DNA of 64,000 nt from Mycobacterium sp. 852014-50255_SCH5639931 (lineage in GTDB: Bacteria > Actinomycetota > Actinomycetes > Mycobacteriales > Mycobacteriaceae): assembly GCF_001665605.1 (NCBI RefSeq), contig NZ_LZSV01000029.1:1-64000 (forward strand), written 5' to 3'. Both the position numbers and the translations under genes were made by a program. Under the pieces are notes generated by a model that saw nothing but the letters and a program-made list of their open reading frames with translations, made no database searches and was not told the DNA's origin. Shown piece after piece: positions 61,285 through 64,000 of this stretch. Every line of letters begins with the position of its first letter. Positions within the stretch are counted from its first letter, which is position 1.

Positions 61285-62115
61285 CTAAACCCAGTACGGC
61301 ACCCGGGCGCGGTACTGCCGCATCGCGAACGCCGCCAAAACCCAGCCGACGACCGTGAGCACCCCGACCACGGCCCAGTGCCGCAGCTCCTGATGGGCGC
61401 CCAGCAGCGGGGCGCGAACGATGTCGAGATAGTGCAGCAGCGGATTGAGCTCGACGATCTTCGACCAGCGCCCCGCGCCCTGCTGCCGCAACGTGTCGTC
61501 GTTCCAGATGATCGGCGTCATGAAGAACAGCAACTGCACTACGGAGAACAGCAGGGGGCCGATGTCGCGGTAGCGGGTCGCCAGGATGCCGAAACACAGT
61601 GACACCCATATGCAATTGAGGACGATCAGACCCAGCGCCGGGAGCACCGACAGATCCGCCCACGACCACGCCTTGGGATAGATGACCGCGATGACGGCGT
61701 AGATGACGATGTTGTGCGCGAACAAGATGATCTGCCGCCACACCAGCCGATAGACGTGCACCGACAGGGGCGTCGGCAACTGCTTGATCAGCCCCTCGTT
61801 GGCGACGAAGACGTCGGCGCCCTCGAGGATGGCCGCGTTGATCAGATTCCAGATGATCAGCCCGAGCGTGACGTACGGCAGGTGCACGGAGAGCTCGAGG
61901 TGGAACAGCTTGGAGTACAGGCCACCCATGGCGACGGCGGTGGTGCCGGTCGCGATGGTGATCCAGAACGGCCCCAGGACGGAGCGGCGATAACGCTGCT
62001 TGATGTCCTGCCAGCCCAGGTGCAGCCACAACTCGTGCCGACGGAAGCCGGCGACCAGATCGCCCCGGGCGCGGGTGAAGGTCCGCGACTGGGCGGCGGC
62101 GTCGATGAATGTCAA
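61285..62115 (-). CDS. wzm: ABC transporter permease (Wzm/RfbD, Rv3783 family)
   Basis: A 276-residue ABC-2 type permease with six transmembrane helices; the N-terminal amphipathic segment reads LWLHLGWQDIKQRYRRSVLGP, typical of polysaccharide exporters. It pairs with the ATPase Wzt and is assigned to export of lipid-linked galactan across the inner membrane, from experimental work in M. tuberculosis relatives. The start is TTG at 62115, overlapping the glfT1 stop by 4 bases (TTGA); no ATG or GTG fits. C-terminus QYRARVPYWV matches the M. tuberculosis protein as I recall it. Confidence 0.92.
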   Translation of the reverse strand: MTFIDAAAQSRTFTRARGDLVAGFRRHELWLHLGWQDIKQRYRRSVLGPFWITIATGTTAVAMGGLYSKLFHLELSVHLPYVTLGLIIWNLINAAILEGADVFVANEGLIKQLPTPLSVHVYRLVWRQIILFAHNIVIYAVIAVIYPKAWSWADLSVLPALGLIVLNCIWVSLCFGILATRYRDIGPLLFSVVQLLFFMTPIIWNDDTLRQQGAGRWSKIVELNPLLHYLDIVRAPLLGAHQELRHWAVVGVLTVVGWVLAAFAMRQYRARVPYWV

Positions 62116-63026
62116 GTGGAGCCTCCCGGTTTGCCGAACTGCTCCCGACGCCCCAAGCGGCGCAACCGAATCCACTCGGCCAGCCCCTTGGGGTCGCGGC
62201 GGGTGATCAGGAAGTACCAGCCGAACCGAACCCACTCCTGGACCAGCAGCTTGCGCAGGCCCGGCTGTGACAGCAGGTAGCCGCGGTTGCGGTAGGTGTA
62301 GAACCGCTTCGTCGGATTGTCGGGATACTGGGTGTGCATGCGGCCGCCCAGAATGGGGCGGAACTCGTCGGATCCGCACGGATGCAAGTAGATCGCGTCC
62401 AGGCAGGTGCCGAATGGCAGGCCGGACCGAACCAGCCTGCGGTGCAACTCCACCTCGTCGCCGCGGATGAACAGCCGCATGTCCGGGACGCCGACCGCAT
62501 CCAGGGCGGACGCCCGGAACAGCGCGCCGTTGAACAGCGACGCGATCCCTGGTAACAGGTCCTGTCCCGTTTCGCTGCGCAATTCGCTTGTGCGCCTGCG
62601 CCATACCAGGCCACGGCGCAACGGGAACGCCAGCCGTTCCGGGTCTTCGGAGTTGCACACCATCGGCGATACTTCGGCCAGGCCGTGCTTCTCGGCGCAG
62701 GCCAGGAGCGTGGCCAGCACCCGGGAGTCCTGCGGGCGACCGTCGTCGTCGGCCAGCCACACCCAGTCGGCGCCCTGCGCCAGCGCGTGCAGCATGCCGA
62801 GCGCGAAACCGCCCGCACCGCCGAGATTTCGGCGGGAGGGCAGGTAGGTCGTCGAGATCGGTTGGGCGTCAACCAGTTCGCGGATTCGGGCGTCCGCGCC
62901 GCCGTCGTTGTCGACGACGATCAGCTGATCCGGCGGCCGGGTCTGCGCGCTGAGCACGTCCAGCGACTTGGCGAGTTCGTCGGCGCGCCGGTGCGTGACC
63001 AGGACGGCGATGATGGATTCACTCAT
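62112..63026 (-). CDS. glfT1: Galactofuranosyltransferase GlfT1
   Basis: GlfT1 adds the first two galactofuranose residues to the decaprenyl-diphospho-GlcNAc-rhamnose acceptor. The 304-residue GT2 enzyme (length as in M. tuberculosis) has the metal-binding DDD at 93-95 (LADDDGRPQD), the early VVDNDGG site, and the late acidic FIRGDEVELHRR motif. ATG start at 63026 overlaps the upstream wzt gene by 8 bases. It lies between the two exporter subunit genes, linking synthesis with export. Confidence 0.95.
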   Translation of the reverse strand: MSESIIAVLVTHRRADELAKSLDVLSAQTRPPDQLIVVDNDGGADARIRELVDAQPISTTYLPSRRNLGGAGGFALGMLHALAQGADWVWLADDDGRPQDSRVLATLLACAEKHGLAEVSPMVCNSEDPERLAFPLRRGLVWRRRTSELRSETGQDLLPGIASLFNGALFRASALDAVGVPDMRLFIRGDEVELHRRLVRSGLPFGTCLDAIYLHPCGSDEFRPILGGRMHTQYPDNPTKRFYTYRNRGYLLSQPGLRKLLVQEWVRFGWYFLITRRDPKGLAEWIRLRRLGRREQFGKPGGST

Positions 63027-63858
63027 CCCCGGATGCGCTCTGCGCCAGCGGTTCGTCGGTACGGCCGTGCAGGCGGGTCTCCTCCAGTACTTCGCGCACG
63101 TGGCGGGCCGCGTCCTCGCCCTCGTAGGCGCGCACCACGTCTTCGATGTCGCCCGCCTGGCGAATGACTCCGTGGTCGATCCACATCGCGGTCTTGCACA
63201 ACCGGGCCAGGAATTCGTTGGAATGGCTGGCGAACACCAGGATTCCGGACCGCTCCACCAGGCCCTGCAGTCGCGACTGCGCCTTCTTCAGGAAGTCGGC
63301 GTCCACCGCGCCGATGCCTTCGTCGAGCAGCAGTATCTCCGGGTCGATGCTGGTGACGACGCCCATCGCGAGCCGTACCCGCATGCCGGTGGAGTAGGTG
63401 CGCAGCGGCATCGACAAGTAGTCACCGAGCTCGGTGAACTCGGCGATCTCGTCCACCTTGGCCAGCATCTGCTTGCGGGTCTGCCCGAGGAACAGCCCGC
63501 GGATGATGATGTTCTCGTAACCGGAGATCTCCGGGTCCATGCCGACACCCAGATCGAAGACCGGTGCGACCCGGCCGGTGACCTTCGCCCAGCCCCTGGT
63601 GGGTTCGTAGATGCCCGAAAGCAGGCGCAGCAGAGTCGATTTCCCGGCCCCGTTGTGACCGACCAGGCCGACTCGATCGCCCAACTCGAGCGACATGGTG
63701 ATGTCGCGCAACGCCTCGACGACCACCACGTTGGAGCTGTTGCGGCCGATCGTGCCGCCCGCCTTGCCCAGGAAGGCTTTCTTCAGGGAGCGCGACTTCG
63801 CGTCGAAAATGGGGAATTCCACCCACGCGTTGTGCGTCTCGATGTGCGGACCTGCCAC
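63019..63858 (-). CDS. wzt: ABC transporter ATPase (Wzt/RfbE, Rv3781 family)
   Basis: A 279-residue cytoplasmic ATPase of the galactan exporter. Walker A is GHNGAGKST at residues 67-75, the signature is YSTGM, Walker B is ILLLDEGIG and the switch histidine is in ASHSNEF. It lacks the extra carbohydrate-binding domain seen in some O-antigen Wzt proteins. The GTG at 63858 is 10 bases after the bpa stop, and its 3' end overlaps glfT1 by 8 bases. Confidence 0.94.
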   Translation of the reverse strand: MAGPHIETHNAWVEFPIFDAKSRSLKKAFLGKAGGTIGRNSSNVVVVEALRDITMSLELGDRVGLVGHNGAGKSTLLRLLSGIYEPTRGWAKVTGRVAPVFDLGVGMDPEISGYENIIIRGLFLGQTRKQMLAKVDEIAEFTELGDYLSMPLRTYSTGMRVRLAMGVVTSIDPEILLLDEGIGAVDADFLKKAQSRLQGLVERSGILVFASHSNEFLARLCKTAMWIDHGVIRQAGDIEDVVRAYEGEDAARHVREVLEETRLHGRTDEPLAQSASGDE

Positions 63859-63868
63859 CGTGTTTCGC

Positions 63869-64000
63869 TTACAGGTACTGGCCGTGCCCGGACGCGCCCG
63901 GCTTGCCGACGCCGGGGGGCAGCGCGCCCTGGCGCATGTTCTCCAGCTGCGCGCGGGCGGCCATCTGCTGGGCGAACAGCGCCGTCTGGATGCCGTGGAA
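63869..64000 (-). CDS. bpa: Bacterial proteasome activator Bpa/PafE, C-terminal end only
   Basis: The last 43 codons are visible; the start is beyond the window. The segment FHGIQTALFAQQMAARAQL continues into ALPPGVGKPGASGHGQYL, and the protein ends with GQYL. That C-terminal motif is the known activation signal by which Bpa (PafE, Rv3780) opens the 20S proteasome without ATP. It precedes wzt by 10 bases, as in M. tuberculosis. Confidence 0.9.
   Translation of the reverse strand, partial: FHGIQTALFAQQMAARAQLENMRQGALPPGVGKPGASGHGQYL

Noticed and set aside
61285..62760. Longer minus-strand frame extending wzm into glfT1
   Set aside because: The extension is out-of-frame glfT1 DNA; the TTG at 62115 restores a normal 276-residue permease.

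Overview
The window is high-GC actinobacterial DNA. Gene content and order identify it as a slow-growing Mycobacterium, most likely the M. avium complex or a close relative. It covers the conserved mycobacterial cell-envelope locus, lying in the reverse orientation to M. tuberculosis H37Rv numbering (about Rv3839 down to Rv3780). Species placement is inferred; one supporting detail is Ala instead of Cys at the DprE1 position equivalent to Cys387, a substitution known from M. avium.

Layout. 1-9 kb: an iron-box-preceded DUF2470 gene (partial), pheA, a histidine phosphatase, small hypothetical genes, serS and several one-component regulators (AraC, HxlR, TetR), two of which have visible operator palindromes. 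9-18.9 kb: an FAD oxidoreductase, a GAP-type membrane protein, a metallo-beta-lactamase/Rieske protein, three tandem PlsC acyltransferases, a HAD phosphatase and a PGRP/LGFP amidase. 19-30.5 kb: erp, divergent from the arabinogalactan operon glf-glfT2-PAP2-ubiA-aftB, then the antigen 85 gene fbpA, fbpD (MPT51) and culp6. 30.8-39.7 kb: the mycolate condensation operon fadD32-pks13-accD4. 39.7-43 kb: fadE35, a GarA-like FHA protein with a membrane partner, and a secreted protein. 43-58.7 kb (minus strand): gtrA-like, dprE1, dprE2, aftA, embC, an intercalated mycothiol-dependent-isomerase-like gene, embA, embB. 58.8-64 kb: a flotillin/NfeD-like pair, a pterin-synthase-like gene, a DUF732 secreted protein, then wzt-glfT1-wzm and the end of the proteasome activator gene bpa/pafE.

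How it works together (established pathway knowledge). UbiA, the PAP2 phosphatase and DprE1/DprE2 make decaprenyl-phospho-arabinose. GlfT1 and GlfT2 build galactan from the UDP-galactofuranose made by Glf, and the Wzm/Wzt exporter is assigned to the galactan precursor. AftA, EmbA/B/C and AftB add arabinan. FadD32, Pks13 and AccD4 make mycolic acids, and the Ag85 proteins transfer them to arabinan. Very short gaps and 1-8 bp overlaps indicate translational coupling within these operons.

No CRISPR array, tRNA, rRNA, prophage or insertion sequence was recognised. Departures from the M. tuberculosis arrangement (from memory) are: no PE_PGRS gene next to the amidase, no IS1557-like element next to fadE35, and different genes between the GreA-like gene and the exporter. 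All homology statements are from recognition of sequence patterns, not from a search.
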